A DNA stretch of 33,634 bases from Candidatus Azambacteria bacterium (GTDB taxonomy: Bacteria > Patescibacteriota > Minisyncoccia > GWC2-36-17 > WO2-46-25). The stretch is taken from positions 1-33,634 of the forward strand of contig JACQDT010000024.1 of assembly GCA_016200965.1 (NCBI GenBank). Direction: 5' to 3'. Under the pieces are notes generated by a model. It searched no databases, was not told the origin of the DNA, and saw only the letters and a list, made by a program, of their open reading frames with translations. Position 1 is the stretch's first letter, and the number at the start of each line of letters is the position of its first letter. This document shows, one piece after another, positions 22,322 through 30,560 of this stretch. The position numbers and the translations under genes were made by a program.

Positions 22322-24805
22322 TTATCTTGATACCACCACACTATCGGTCCCCGTGTTGTCATATATATCGTAGGCGCGCACTAATACCGCATGGGAATCC
22401 CCGGAGAAAGAAGAAAGCGGCACGCGGGCTTCGTAAGGAAACTGAAAATCAGAGAAAAGAAGCGCCCCGTCCAGGTAAAAATCAACCTCTCTTATTTTAA
22501 ATCGCGCAGACACCACCGCTTTTATATCGGTTTGATCGCCGACAATCCCAGACGGCACAGGAGAAACAATACTTATCCTTGGCGTATTTTCTTCCGTATG
22601 TACGTCGTCGTGTCCGGTTGGAGGAGCATCATAAGGAACCAGAAATGATTTGTTCTCATTTAACCACTCCGAGACGCCGCGCTCCCAATTGTCATATTGC
22701 GGGTCGTCGGAAGGGGTTTTTCTGGGGTCGCCGAGCGGATTGTTTTTATCCACATACTGCAAAATAGTGTGAATCTCCTTGTATGTTTTTTCCTCCGCTT
22801 TTTCGGGGGGGGTTTTTGAGGTAGCAAGTTTTCCAGAATCCTTATCTATACGCACCCTTGTCTCCGCAATATAATTGCCGTTAAGAACCGGTTTTTTACT
22901 TGCCATTGGTTCTGGGGGAGAGAAATGTTCCACTTCACGACCTCGAAGGAATCCCGACATGAATTCATGAAAGATGGGCCCTGCGGCCGCGATGCCCGCG
23001 CCGCCTTTTTCCATGGGGGCGCCGTCATTATTACCCACCCACACCGCTGCGGCCAGGGAAGGAGAATAGCCGACCACCCACGCATCTTTGTAATTTTGCG
23101 TAGTTCCGGTTTTCGCTGCGACCTCAAACCCGTCAAAGGAAAGAGGACCGTGCGCGCCGAAGATCGGCGCGCGCAGGTCGTTGCTTGAAAGGATGGCTGT
23201 TATAGTGCGGGCGACGTTTTTTTCAAGAACCTCCTTTTTTCGCCGCTTCCATTCTTCCTGTATTACGCCGCCCGCATCCTGTATTTTAAGAATGAAGGCC
23301 TTTTCGTTTCTTACGCCTTCGTTTGCAAATACTCCGTACGCGTAAGCCATATCAAACGGACTCACCTCGCCACCTCCAAGCACCAGAGAAAGGCCGATGC
23401 GCGACCTGTCTTGAAGCGTCGTAATTCCGAGATCGTGCGCAAGCCGTATCACGTCGTCTATTCCCGCAAGATACAACACCTTTACCGAGGGCACGTTCAG
23501 CGATTGTGCGAGCGCGCTTTTTGCCGATACAGGGCCGCGGAATTTGTCATCGTAGTTATTTGGGCTGTACGATTCTTCCGGGTTCGCCGAAAACTCCGTT
23601 TTGGCGTCAAATAACGCGGTTTCAGGAGGATATCCCTTTTTAAAGAACTCCGCGTACGCGAACGGCTTAAAAGAAGATCCCGGCTGTCTGTTTTTTGAAG
23701 TTGCCACGTTGTAATTCCCGTCATGCGCCACATCAAAATAATCGCGTGATCCAACCATGGCAAGAAGTTGACCGGTTTTCGGATCAACCGCGACGATTGC
23801 GGCATTTTTTGCGTGATATTTCTTTTCATTTTCTTTTCCGATTCGGGCAACGACTTCCTCAGCTTTTTGTTGCAGATCCCAGTCAAGCGTGGTGAAAACC
23901 TTCAGGCCAGCGTTTTCCACAAAGCTTACCCCGTATCTTTCCTCAAGATAATTTTTCACGTACATCACGAAATGCGGCGCTTTGATGCTTTCTTTTTGTC
24001 TCGCAAACACCAGGGGCTCCCCCTTCGCTTTTTTTACTTCTTCCGGCGTGGCAAAGCCGACCCGCTCCATCCGGTCAAGGATGTAATTTCTTCTTGTGAT
24101 GAGTTCGTCCTTGTGTTCCCCGTACGGCGAGTAGCGACTGGGTGCTTTGGGGAGCGCCGCGAGCGCTGCGGCCTCGTTTAGGGTAAGGTCCGAGACACCT
24201 TTTTCAAAAAAGGTCTGCGCGGCTGACTCCACGCCATACGCATTTGAGCCGTATGGGATCTGATTGAGATAAAACGCAAAGATCTCCTCCTTGGTATAGC
24301 TTTTTTCTATTTTTATCGCCAGTAGCGCCTCCTTTATTTTGCGCGTAAGCGTGCGCTCCGACGTGAGAAAGGTATTTTTGACTAGTTGCTGTGTGATGGT
24401 GGACCCTCCCTGCGCAAAGTCCCAGCGCGTCACGTCCACGAGGAAGGCCCTGACGATGGATTTAAAATCTATTCCGCTATGCGTGTAAAAGTTGAAATCC
24501 TCAGCGACGATAGTGGCATCTTTTATCCAGCGGCTCATGCGGTCGAACGGCACCACCGTTCTTTTTTCTTCGCCGTGGATTTCATACAAAAGCACCGATC
24601 CGGTCCTGTCGTATATTTTTGTGGACTCAGATATTTTCAGCTGGCTTATGGCAAGAGGGTCGGGAAGGCGCTTCATTGTTGCCAGCACGAGGAATATTCC
24701 TGAAAAAACGGCTACCGCAAGCGCCACAAAAGAAAAAAGAACCACCCTTTTTAAGGCGCCACGCTTTTTTTTCCGAGCATATTTATAATTTTTGAGCCGA
24801 GGCAT
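22322..24805 (-). CDS. Bifunctional penicillin-binding protein 1A family
   Basis: The 827-residue class A PBP has a short basic cytoplasmic start, one membrane helix (residues 22-47) and a glycosyltransferase 51 domain: VAEDFNFYTHSGIDFKSI with the catalytic Glu, GGSTITQQLVKN, and KIEKSYTKEEIFAFYLNQIPYG. A transpeptidase domain follows with SxxK in PGSSFKPFAY, SLN in AQSLNVPS and KTGT in AAKTGTTQNYKDAW. The last 90 residues are an Ig-like domain (DFYLDGALLFSDFQFPYEARVPL). It polymerises and crosslinks peptidoglycan outside the membrane. It has its own promoter facing the small acidic gene. It is clearly a complete wall synthase. Confidence 0.95.
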   Translation of the reverse strand: MPRLKNYKYARKKKRGALKRVVLFSFVALAVAVFSGIFLVLATMKRLPDPLAISQLKISESTKIYDRTGSVLLYEIHGEEKRTVVPFDRMSRWIKDATIVAEDFNFYTHSGIDFKSIVRAFLVDVTRWDFAQGGSTITQQLVKNTFLTSERTLTRKIKEALLAIKIEKSYTKEEIFAFYLNQIPYGSNAYGVESAAQTFFEKGVSDLTLNEAAALAALPKAPSRYSPYGEHKDELITRRNYILDRMERVGFATPEEVKKAKGEPLVFARQKESIKAPHFVMYVKNYLEERYGVSFVENAGLKVFTTLDWDLQQKAEEVVARIGKENEKKYHAKNAAIVAVDPKTGQLLAMVGSRDYFDVAHDGNYNVATSKNRQPGSSFKPFAYAEFFKKGYPPETALFDAKTEFSANPEESYSPNNYDDKFRGPVSAKSALAQSLNVPSVKVLYLAGIDDVIRLAHDLGITTLQDRSRIGLSLVLGGGEVSPFDMAYAYGVFANEGVRNEKAFILKIQDAGGVIQEEWKRRKKEVLEKNVARTITAILSSNDLRAPIFGAHGPLSFDGFEVAAKTGTTQNYKDAWVVGYSPSLAAAVWVGNNDGAPMEKGGAGIAAAGPIFHEFMSGFLRGREVEHFSPPEPMASKKPVLNGNYIAETRVRIDKDSGKLATSKTPPEKAEEKTYKEIHTILQYVDKNNPLGDPRKTPSDDPQYDNWERGVSEWLNENKSFLVPYDAPPTGHDDVHTEENTPRISIVSPVPSGIVGDQTDIKAVVSARFKIREVDFYLDGALLFSDFQFPYEARVPLSSFSGDSHAVLVRAYDIYDNTGTDSVVVSR

Positions 24806-24817
24806 ATGTAAAAAGTT

Positions 24818-24845
24818 ATTCTAACACAAAAAACAGAAATATCAA
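24818..24845 (-). promoter_or_regulatory. Promoter of the PBP gene
   Basis: On the minus strand TTGATA (24845-24840), 16 bp and TAGAAT (24823-24818) form a good promoter, with initiation only a few bases before ATG 24805, hence a very short or leaderless message. Confidence 0.65.
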
Positions 24846-24858
24846 GGCATAGAAGGGG

Positions 24859-24886
24859 TTGACAGCGTAATACGACCTGCTACAAT
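24859..24886 (+). promoter_or_regulatory. Strong promoter of the acidic small protein gene
   Basis: A perfect TTGACA (24859-24864), a 16-bp spacer and TACAAT (24881-24886) predict initiation near 24893, about 43 nt before ATG 24936. Its -35 lies 13 bp from the -35 of the divergent PBP promoter, so the two may interfere or share control. Confidence 0.75.
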
Positions 24887-24935
24887 AATCTCAAAATAAA
24901 CCATTAAAGCGCTTTTGGCGCCACACACAAGCACC

Positions 24936-25085
24936 ATGTACGAAAACGACTTTGAAGATGCCGCGGCAGAAAAGGTTGAGGAGAAAAAAGATCCCGAAGC
25001 GTGGGATGAAGAGGACGAGTTCAACGATATTGAGAAATTTGAGGTGGAAGAGGACAATGAAGAAGAGAAAGACGAAAACTACTAG
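24936..25085 (+). CDS. Acidic 49-aa protein (missing from the ORF track)
   Basis: The ORF MYENDFEDAAAEKVEEK... ends EEKDENY and has 49 residues, about half Glu and Asp, with no Cys and no membrane segment. It is likely a disordered or helical cytoplasmic protein. Support comes from the strong promoter about 70 bp upstream and from the absence of any other gene for it to serve. No Shine-Dalgarno is seen. Its TAG stop shares the sequence CTAG with the TAG stop of ruvC on the other strand. I do not recognise a family; a regulator or binding partner of a basic protein is possible. Confidence 0.6.
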   Translation: MYENDFEDAAAEKVEEKKDPEAWDEEDEFNDIEKFEVEEDNEEEKDENY

Positions 25086-25552
25086 ACGCTAGAGCTCGCG
25101 CACAGCGCCGCAGCCACTGCATCCGCCGCATCATCTTGCGACGGACGCTCCTTTATATTAAAAATCGTTTGTATCATCCGCTGTACCTGTTTTTTGTCGG
25201 CTTTTCCATAGCCGCACACCGCCTGTTTTATTTGCGACGGCGTAAACTCAAGTATCCGCACGCCGCTTTTTTCACACGTTGCGAGAATCACGCCGCGCGC
25301 TTGCGCGACGCGAATTCCCGTTTTCACGTTTTTCGCGAAAAAAATCTCCTCCACGGCCGCGACGTCAGGACGATGTTTGTGTATAAGCGCCAAAAGTTCG
25401 CGTTCGATCGTCGCGAGCTTTTGGGGCACCGTATGTTGGGCCGAAGGGATGTGCATACAGCCGGATTCCACAAGAGAAAGCCCTACGCCGTCCTTTTGAA
25501 CCACTCCGAATCCCACGCGCGTATCCCCGGGATCTATTCCCAAAATAATCAT
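25082..25552 (-). CDS. ruvC: Holliday junction resolvase RuvC
   Basis: From MIILGIDPGDTRVGFGVV (ATG at 25552, preferred over 25564 because the family begins here) the protein has about 156 residues. The catalytic acids are visible: Asp in GIDPG, Glu in AAVEEIFFAKN, and the acidic pair in RPSQDDAADAVAAAL near the C-terminus. FTPSQIKQAVCGYGKADKKQVQRMI is the family's central motif. It cuts Holliday junctions in concert with RuvAB. It is the last gene of a ruvB-yebC-ruvC group; ruvA is not in the window. Confidence 0.96.
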   Translation of the reverse strand: MIILGIDPGDTRVGFGVVQKDGVGLSLVESGCMHIPSAQHTVPQKLATIERELLALIHKHRPDVAAVEEIFFAKNVKTGIRVAQARGVILATCEKSGVRILEFTPSQIKQAVCGYGKADKKQVQRMIQTIFNIKERPSQDDAADAVAAALCASSSV

Positions 25553-25564
25553 AGACCGCAACAA

Positions 25565-26293
25565 TTAGTTTTCGAACTGTGCGCTTGAGTAAATTTCCTG
25601 CACGTCGTCGTTGTCATCAAGCGCTTCAAATAAATCCTCAACTTGTTTTTTCAACTGCGGGTCGCTGACCACAGTGACATTTTTTGGTTTATAGTCAAAG
25701 CCCGTTTTCTCCACCATAACCCTTTTTTCCTCCAGAAATTTTTTGACGCGATACAGATCTTCCGGCCTAGTAAGTATGGTGATGGCGTCGCTTTCCCCGC
25801 TTTGCACATCTTCCGCCCCCGCTTCAATGGCGAGCAATTCCAGGTCGGCGCGGTTTGCGTTTCCGACCGCGGCGACTATCTCGCCGTATTTTTCAAACAA
25901 CCACATCACGGACCCCGGTGTCGCCATAGTACCGCCATGCGAAGAGAGCAGGTGGCGGATTTCCTGCGAAGTCCGATTACGCGAATCGGTGATGGCATCG
26001 ATGATAAGCGCGACTCCGCCGGGTCCGTATCCTTCAAATTGGATTTCCTGAAGTTGGTCGCCCCCTCCTCCCGAATATTTTTTTATGATGCGCTGTATGT
26101 TTTCGGAAGGCATATTTACCTCTTTTGCTTTTTCCAGCGCGAGCCGCAACGCCAAATTCGTATCGGGGTTTGACCCTTTTTCTTTTACCGCTACGCTGAT
26201 CATCCGCGATATCTTTGAGAACGCTTTTGCCTTTTTCGCGTCAGTAAGGGCCTTTTTATGCTTGATGGTGCTCCACTTCGAATGTCCGGACAT
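25565..26293 (-). CDS. yebC: YebC/PmpR family protein (TACO1 family)
   Basis: The 242-residue protein opens with the diagnostic MSGHSKWSTIKHKKALTDAKKAKAFSKI and continues with the three-domain layout (GGGGDQLQEIQFEGYGPGGVALII, SHGGTMATPGSVMWLFEK, and an acidic C-terminal part DALDDNDDVQEIYSS). Family members act in translation of difficult sequences such as polyproline stretches, or as DNA-binding regulators. It lies between ruvB and ruvC, 1 bp after the ruvB stop, the common linkage that once led to a recombination-related naming. Confidence 0.96.
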   Translation of the reverse strand: MSGHSKWSTIKHKKALTDAKKAKAFSKISRMISVAVKEKGSNPDTNLALRLALEKAKEVNMPSENIQRIIKKYSGGGGDQLQEIQFEGYGPGGVALIIDAITDSRNRTSQEIRHLLSSHGGTMATPGSVMWLFEKYGEIVAAVGNANRADLELLAIEAGAEDVQSGESDAITILTRPEDLYRVKKFLEEKRVMVEKTGFDYKPKNVTVVSDPQLKKQVEDLFEALDDNDDVQEIYSSAQFEN

Positions 26294-26294
26294 A

Positions 26295-27308
26295 TTATAG
26301 TAATAATCCTTGTTTATCCTTGTCGTGGTAAGGAATGCCGAGGTGTTCGTAGGCGTGTTTGGTCGCGATTCTTCCTTTCGGGCTTCGGGAAAGAAAACCG
26401 ATTTGCAGAAGATATGGCTCGTAGACGTCTTCTATGGTCTCCACTTCTTCGGAAGTGGATGCCGCGACGGATTTGAGCCCTACCGGCCCGCCACCGTATT
26501 TGGTGATGATCGCCTCAAGAATGCGAACGTCGGTTGTTTCAAGACCGATTGCGTCAACCTCTAGCACCGCTAGCGCTTTTTGAGCGACAGCACGCGTGAC
26601 GGGGGTCATATTATGAACCTGGGCGTAATCGCGCACACGTTTTAAAATCCTGTTTGCCACGCGTGGCGTGAAGCGCGAAGCCCGCGCGATGGTTTTCACG
26701 GCGTCGTCGTTGACACGCGCTTTCAAAAGCGCCGCCGACCGCCGGATGATGCGCTCTATTTCCTCTTCCCGGTAAAAATCAAGCCGGTGGGTTGCGCCGA
26801 ACCGGGAACGGAACGGAGAAGAAAGTAGTCCCGCGCGCGTGGTGGCGGCGATGATGGTAAAGCGGGGGAGATGGAGCTGGATCGTTTTTGCGGAAGGTCC
26901 TTTGCCCAAAATAATATCAAGCGTACTTGATTCCATCGCGGGGTAGAGCATTTCTTCCACCACTTTATGGATGCGGTGCGCCTCATCGATAAAAAGCACG
27001 CCGCCTTCTTCCATGTTGGTTAAGATGGCAGCAAGGTCACCCGCTTTTTCAATGGCGGGACCGGAAGTAACTTTCATAGTTGTTCCCATTTCTCTTCCGA
27101 CAAGATGGGCAAGCGTGGTTTTTCCTAACCCCGCGGGGCCGTATAACAGGACGTGCTCGATCGGTTCGCCCCGCTTTTGGGCGGCCTCAATGAGGATACG
27201 GAGGTTGTTCTTTATCTTTTCCTGTCCGATATACTCATCCCAACGCGAAGGTCTGAGCGCTAAGTCGAGCGTTACATCGTCTTTTTTAAGCACATCCCCG
27301 CTTGACAT
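26295..27308 (-). CDS. ruvB: Holliday junction branch migration helicase RuvB
   Basis: The 337-residue AAA+ protein has the RuvB opening DDVTLDLALRPSRWDEYIGQEKIKNNL, Walker A LYGPAGLGKTTLAHLV, Walker B GGVLFIDEAHRI, sensor motif TIIAATTRAGLLSSPFRSRFG, and the C-terminal winged helix with EPYLLQIGFLSRSPKGRIAT. It drives branch migration as a hexamer with RuvA. It heads the ruvB-yebC-ruvC transcript. I could not find a convincing promoter in the 165 bp upstream. Confidence 0.97.
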   Translation of the reverse strand: MSSGDVLKKDDVTLDLALRPSRWDEYIGQEKIKNNLRILIEAAQKRGEPIEHVLLYGPAGLGKTTLAHLVGREMGTTMKVTSGPAIEKAGDLAAILTNMEEGGVLFIDEAHRIHKVVEEMLYPAMESSTLDIILGKGPSAKTIQLHLPRFTIIAATTRAGLLSSPFRSRFGATHRLDFYREEEIERIIRRSAALLKARVNDDAVKTIARASRFTPRVANRILKRVRDYAQVHNMTPVTRAVAQKALAVLEVDAIGLETTDVRILEAIITKYGGGPVGLKSVAASTSEEVETIEDVYEPYLLQIGFLSRSPKGRIATKHAYEHLGIPYHDKDKQGLLL

Positions 27309-27474
27309 AAAAAGAAAATTTGATTACTATTTGGACTTGTCCCACACCAGAACCTGCGGTTCGGTACGGGACTGCGCCGTTGTTTCGCTTGTAATGCGCG
27401 CTTTTTCTTTCCCTCCGATCCGCCGATGCTTTCAGTTCTTGGTGCGGGGCTTGTTGTTGCTTTTTGGAGGGGTA
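27309..27474. other. Spacer upstream of ruvB, no gene seen
   Basis: The segment has ORF shadows but nothing with a start signal or recognisable product. A near palindrome GGACTTGTCC lies at about 27333-27342. It presumably contains the ruvB promoter, although I see no clear -35/-10 pair on the minus strand. Confidence 0.35.
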
Positions 27475-27503
27475 TTGACAAAATATAAACATTTTGTTAT
27501 ATT
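27475..27503 (+). promoter_or_regulatory. Strong sigma70 promoter of the structured small RNA
   Basis: TTGACA (27475-27480), a 17-bp spacer and TATATT (27498-27503) make one of the best promoters in the window. Initiation near 27510 falls just before the 5' arm of the small RNA's closing stem, and no plus-strand gene follows. Confidence 0.85.
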
Positions 27504-27509
27504 TACGCA

Positions 27510-27682
27510 GTTCATAAAAAAACCCACCAACCTGTAGGCAATTAAGGTTTCCATGCCTTAATATGGGAATACATCTCAGTTTCGGGTAGTTTGGTTCCGA
27601 CTAGTCTACTCCTCGGATGTATTCTCTCCCTCTGACCTTGAGCCAGAGTTCCTTGCCTACAGGTTCGTGGGTTTTTGCTTTT
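27510..27682 (+). ncRNA. Structured small RNA with 6S-like architecture
   Basis: The predicted transcript of about 170 nt folds into a closed rod by eye. The closing stem is 27518-27541 with 27653-27676 (23 of 24 pairs). A side hairpin TTAAGG/CCTTAA (27542-27561) lies on the 5' side. The central arm is GAATACATC/GATGTATTC (27567-27575 with 27616-27624), extended by GGGTAG/CTACTC and a tip with a TCCG tetraloop (27596-27599). A second side hairpin CTCTG/CAGAG (27630-27648) lies on the 3' side. The 3' arm runs into GTTTTTGCTTTTT, so the closing stem doubles as a terminator. A long closing stem, a central bubble with small hairpins on both strands and an apical arm is the plan of 6S RNA, which binds RNA polymerase. 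I see no decisive sequence identity, so 6S is a hypothesis; the existence of an RNA gene is well supported by promoter, fold and terminator. Confidence 0.7.
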
Positions 27683-27697
27683 TAGTCAAGCGCGCGA

Positions 27698-29365
27698 CTA
27701 TCCGGCAACCGCCTCAACTTCTTCAACGGTGGTGATCCCCCCCAGCGCTTTCATAAAACCATCCTGTTTTATGGACACCATTCCTTTGCGTTGCGCCATC
27801 TCCCGCAATTGCGACTGGATCGGGCTTGATACGATGACCTTTTCCGACTCCTCGTCCACACGGAACATCTCATACAGGCCCACCCTCCCTTTATATCCGG
27901 TGTTGTTGCACAGTTTGCATCCGGAGGGCCGCGCAATAGTTGTCTGATCATCAACGCGGGGAGGAGGGATTCTGACAGGAAGATCCGCGAACGCCAGTTT
28001 GAATTTCGCAAGCTCCTCTTTTGTAAGAGGGCTTTTTTGCGAGCAGTGTTCGCATACTCTGCGGACCAGCCGCTGAGCGATGAGCAGATTTACCGCCGGC
28101 GCGATGATGGAAGGGCTTAACTTCATGTCAATGAGCCGCAGTATGGCGCTTGGCGCATCATTCGTATGTAGTGTAGAAAAAACAAGATGACCCGTCAAGG
28201 CGGCGTGCAGAGCGATATCCGCCGTTTCCATGTCGCGGATTTCCCCGACCAAGATGACATCCGGGTCTTGGCGCAAAATGGAGCGCAGGCCGGATGAAAA
28301 GCCGTACCCGCCCGCCGGATTGACCTGGCTCTGCGAGATTCCCTCCACGTGATATTCAATGGGGTCTTCAATGGTGATGATTTTTACCTCGGATGTGTTG
28401 ATTTTTTTCAAAAACGCGTAGAGCGTCGTTGTTTTTCCCGATCCCGTCGGTCCGGTCACGAGGATAAGGCCGTTGGGACGCTTCAATTCCTCTTTCACCA
28501 CCTCAAGGTCATAGTCCAGAATGCCAAGTTTTTCAAGCGAAATGGCGATGGTCTTCGGATTGAGAATTCTCATCACGAGCGATTCTCCGTTGGGGCCGGG
28601 AAGCACCGAAGTGCGCACCTCGATTGATTTGTTTTGCGATACAATGGAGAATCTGCCGTCTTGCGGCGCATCCACGACGTTGAGCTTCATTTTGGAGAGC
28701 AGTTTGATGCGGCTCGCAAGCAAGGCATACATTTTTTTATCCAGCGATGCGACTTCCTGCAGAACGCCGTCAATGCGGAAACGTATGGTAGTACGATCCT
28801 CCTGCGGCTCCACGTGTACGTCGGAGCTGTCCAGGGAGAGCGATCCCGCAATGAGCAGTTCAAGCACCGCGGTGGCGTTTTTGAGCGCGGCGCGGAGATA
28901 CACGTCTTTGAAATCGTCCACGTAGTGTATTTCTTTTTGGAGCTTTTCAAGATTTTCCGGAGTAATTTCAATGACCCCCGTTACATCTTCTTTTTCTTTG
29001 GGGAGGAGGGAATAAAATCCCCACGCTTTCTCTAGGCCGTGCTGAGACACCAGAAAGAGGTCCACGATAAGACCCTTGTTTTTCATGTTTTCAACCGCAA
29101 GCATCGTGTGCGGGTCCTTCGGATTTTTTACCGCGACTTTCAGATTTGAGCCGAGTTTTTGTATCACGGCGAGACGAGAGCGCCTGGCACTTTCTTCATC
29201 CATGAAAGTGAGCGTTTCCATGTTGATCGTTTGTTTGGAAAGGTCTATATAGGGAATACCGACTTTTTCCGCAAGGCGCTGGGCGGCGTCCTCTTCTTCC
29301 TTTTTACGGAGCTCGTCGAACTTTTCTCTCTGCTTTTTTTCCTCAAATGAGTGCTCGGTAGACAT
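27698..29365 (-). CDS. pilB: Type IV pilus assembly / type II secretion ATPase, PilB/GspE family
   Basis: ATG 29365 (MSTEHSFEEKKQREK) is preferred over the track start at 29650, which overlaps cls. The 555-residue protein has a GspE N-terminal domain (RLAEKVGIPYIDLSK to about residue 150). A conserved linker follows (DVHVEPQEDRTTIRFRIDGVLQE), then Walker A GPTGSGKTTTLYAF, the Asp box, Walker B DVILVGEIRDMETADIA, and a four-Cys zinc motif (CEHC ... CKLC). It powers pilus extension or secretion. No pilC, pilT or pilin gene lies next to it in this window. It follows cls with 55 bp between. Confidence 0.93.
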   Translation of the reverse strand: MSTEHSFEEKKQREKFDELRKKEEEDAAQRLAEKVGIPYIDLSKQTINMETLTFMDEESARRSRLAVIQKLGSNLKVAVKNPKDPHTMLAVENMKNKGLIVDLFLVSQHGLEKAWGFYSLLPKEKEDVTGVIEITPENLEKLQKEIHYVDDFKDVYLRAALKNATAVLELLIAGSLSLDSSDVHVEPQEDRTTIRFRIDGVLQEVASLDKKMYALLASRIKLLSKMKLNVVDAPQDGRFSIVSQNKSIEVRTSVLPGPNGESLVMRILNPKTIAISLEKLGILDYDLEVVKEELKRPNGLILVTGPTGSGKTTTLYAFLKKINTSEVKIITIEDPIEYHVEGISQSQVNPAGGYGFSSGLRSILRQDPDVILVGEIRDMETADIALHAALTGHLVFSTLHTNDAPSAILRLIDMKLSPSIIAPAVNLLIAQRLVRRVCEHCSQKSPLTKEELAKFKLAFADLPVRIPPPRVDDQTTIARPSGCKLCNNTGYKGRVGLYEMFRVDEESEKVIVSSPIQSQLREMAQRKGMVSIKQDGFMKALGGITTVEEVEAVAG

Positions 29366-29380
29366 AACAATGATGCCTTT

Positions 29381-29408
29381 ATCATACAGCCAAGCGCAAA
29401 AAACGCAA
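29381..29408 (-). promoter_or_regulatory. Possible promoter of pilB
   Basis: On the minus strand TTGCGT (29408-29403), 16 bp and TATGAT (29386-29381) give a moderate promoter with a short leader before ATG 29365. It lies in the 55-bp gap after cls. Confidence 0.45.
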
Positions 29409-29420
29409 AACCCACGCAAT

Positions 29421-30455
29421 TTATACCAGCGACTGAAAAACGGAAATGAGCGGCGCGAGCAGATAATCAAACCATGTTTTTTTGTGCATAGAGGGGTCAA
29501 ACACCACGCAATTTTGTTTCCATGCGCCGATGATTCCGCCGAGTTCCCGCACCATTTGTTTATCTCGGAAGAATATGCCGGCTTCCACGTTATAACCGAA
29601 AGAAAGCGGATCAATGTTTTGCGAGCCGACCGCCCCTTCCGTATCGTCAATCAGCATCGCTTTTGCGTGGTTCATGTTTTTGTGCAGATAAAACACCACG
29701 CCCATCCGCTGGAGCTTGAGCACATAAAAATAATTGACTCGGTTGAAAATCCAATGGTCGGTGCGTCTGGGCACCAAAATACTCACGAGCGCGCCTCGCA
29801 ATACCGCCTGATGGAGCGCGGCAAACAGCCATCGGCGCGGCGCGAAATACGGCGTCACAATAACGACGCTTTTTTGCGCGCTTGCCAGTTTTTCCTGATA
29901 GCGCTTTTTAAGCAGAAGGTCTCCGCTGCTTTGCCGATGCTGTAAAAACCACATCCGCGTTTTTTTGAAAATGTTTTTTTTATGATAATACGCAAGAATG
30001 TTCGGGTCTTTCCCTCCGCATATCCGATAGTTTTTTGCAAAAGAACGGACAATGCTTTTTACCATGCGGCCGGTGAAGCGAACCTGCAAATCGTTCCATT
30101 TTTGGAACAGCTTATGAATGTTCACGCCGCCCAGAAATGCCGTTTTCTCATCCACCACCAATACTTTCTTATGCATGCGCCGAAGCCAATAGCTGAAAAA
30201 CAATACCTCCGCTCCCGCCTTCTTTATTTTTTCAATTGTCTTGGAGTCCAGCTCCTGGCTCCCAAAAGAATCCACAATGATCTTAACCGCAATCCCTTCC
30301 CTCGCTTTTTGCGCCAATAGTTCAAAAAAATTATATTTATCGGTGTTGTCGATGAATATATACATTTCAAGGAAAATTGATACGCGCGCGCCAGAAATCG
30401 CTTCAAGCATCGCCCCCCATGCTTTTTCCGAAGTGGTATAGAAGGTGTAGTTCAT
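29421..30455 (-). CDS. Cardiolipin synthase-like phospholipase D family protein
   Basis: The 344-residue protein has two PLD catalytic motifs: HKKVLVVDEKTAFLGGVNI near residue 114 and HAKAMLIDDTEGAVGSQNID near 263, each HxKxxxxD followed by a Gly/Asn pair. It starts directly with the first PLD half (ISGARVSIFLEMYIF) and lacks the N-terminal membrane helices of ClsA, so it resembles ClsB-type enzymes. The likely reaction is phosphatidyl transfer giving cardiolipin from phosphatidylglycerol; other phosphatidyl transfers are possible. It diverges from plsC, so two phospholipid genes share one intergenic region. Confidence 0.85.
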   Translation of the reverse strand: MNYTFYTTSEKAWGAMLEAISGARVSIFLEMYIFIDNTDKYNFFELLAQKAREGIAVKIIVDSFGSQELDSKTIEKIKKAGAEVLFFSYWLRRMHKKVLVVDEKTAFLGGVNIHKLFQKWNDLQVRFTGRMVKSIVRSFAKNYRICGGKDPNILAYYHKKNIFKKTRMWFLQHRQSSGDLLLKKRYQEKLASAQKSVVIVTPYFAPRRWLFAALHQAVLRGALVSILVPRRTDHWIFNRVNYFYVLKLQRMGVVFYLHKNMNHAKAMLIDDTEGAVGSQNIDPLSFGYNVEAGIFFRDKQMVRELGGIIGAWKQNCVVFDPSMHKKTWFDYLLAPLISVFQSLV

Positions 30456-30516
30456 TGATTATGAGGAAAGCCCAATCTTTTATTCGTGTCTTGCATAGTA
30501 GCAAGTCCGGCTTTCA

Positions 30517-30545
30517 TTGTCACCAGAGGCCTGTTTTGGTAGAAT
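30517..30545 (+). promoter_or_regulatory. Promoter of plsC
   Basis: TTGTCA (30517-30522), a 17-bp spacer ending TGTTTTGG, and TAGAAT (30540-30545) predict initiation near 30552, a leader of only about nine bases before ATG 30561. The spacer closely resembles that of the promoter at 31877-31905. Confidence 0.75.
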
Positions 30546-30560
30546 GCGTGGTGGTATCGC

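Noticed and set aside
27272-27492. Minus-strand ORFs of 68-69 aa upstream of ruvB
   Set aside because: They overlap each other and the ruvB start, read as low-complexity sequence and lack start signals.
27518-27676. Structured region read as a minus-strand leader of ruvB
   Set aside because: The fold is nearly symmetric, but the strong promoter and the T run after the 3' arm are placed for the plus strand; the minus strand would end 210 bp before ruvB.
29366-29650. N-terminal extension of PilB in the ORF track
   Set aside because: It overlaps the cls coding region, is unlike PilB proteins, and a normal start with a promoter lies at 29365.
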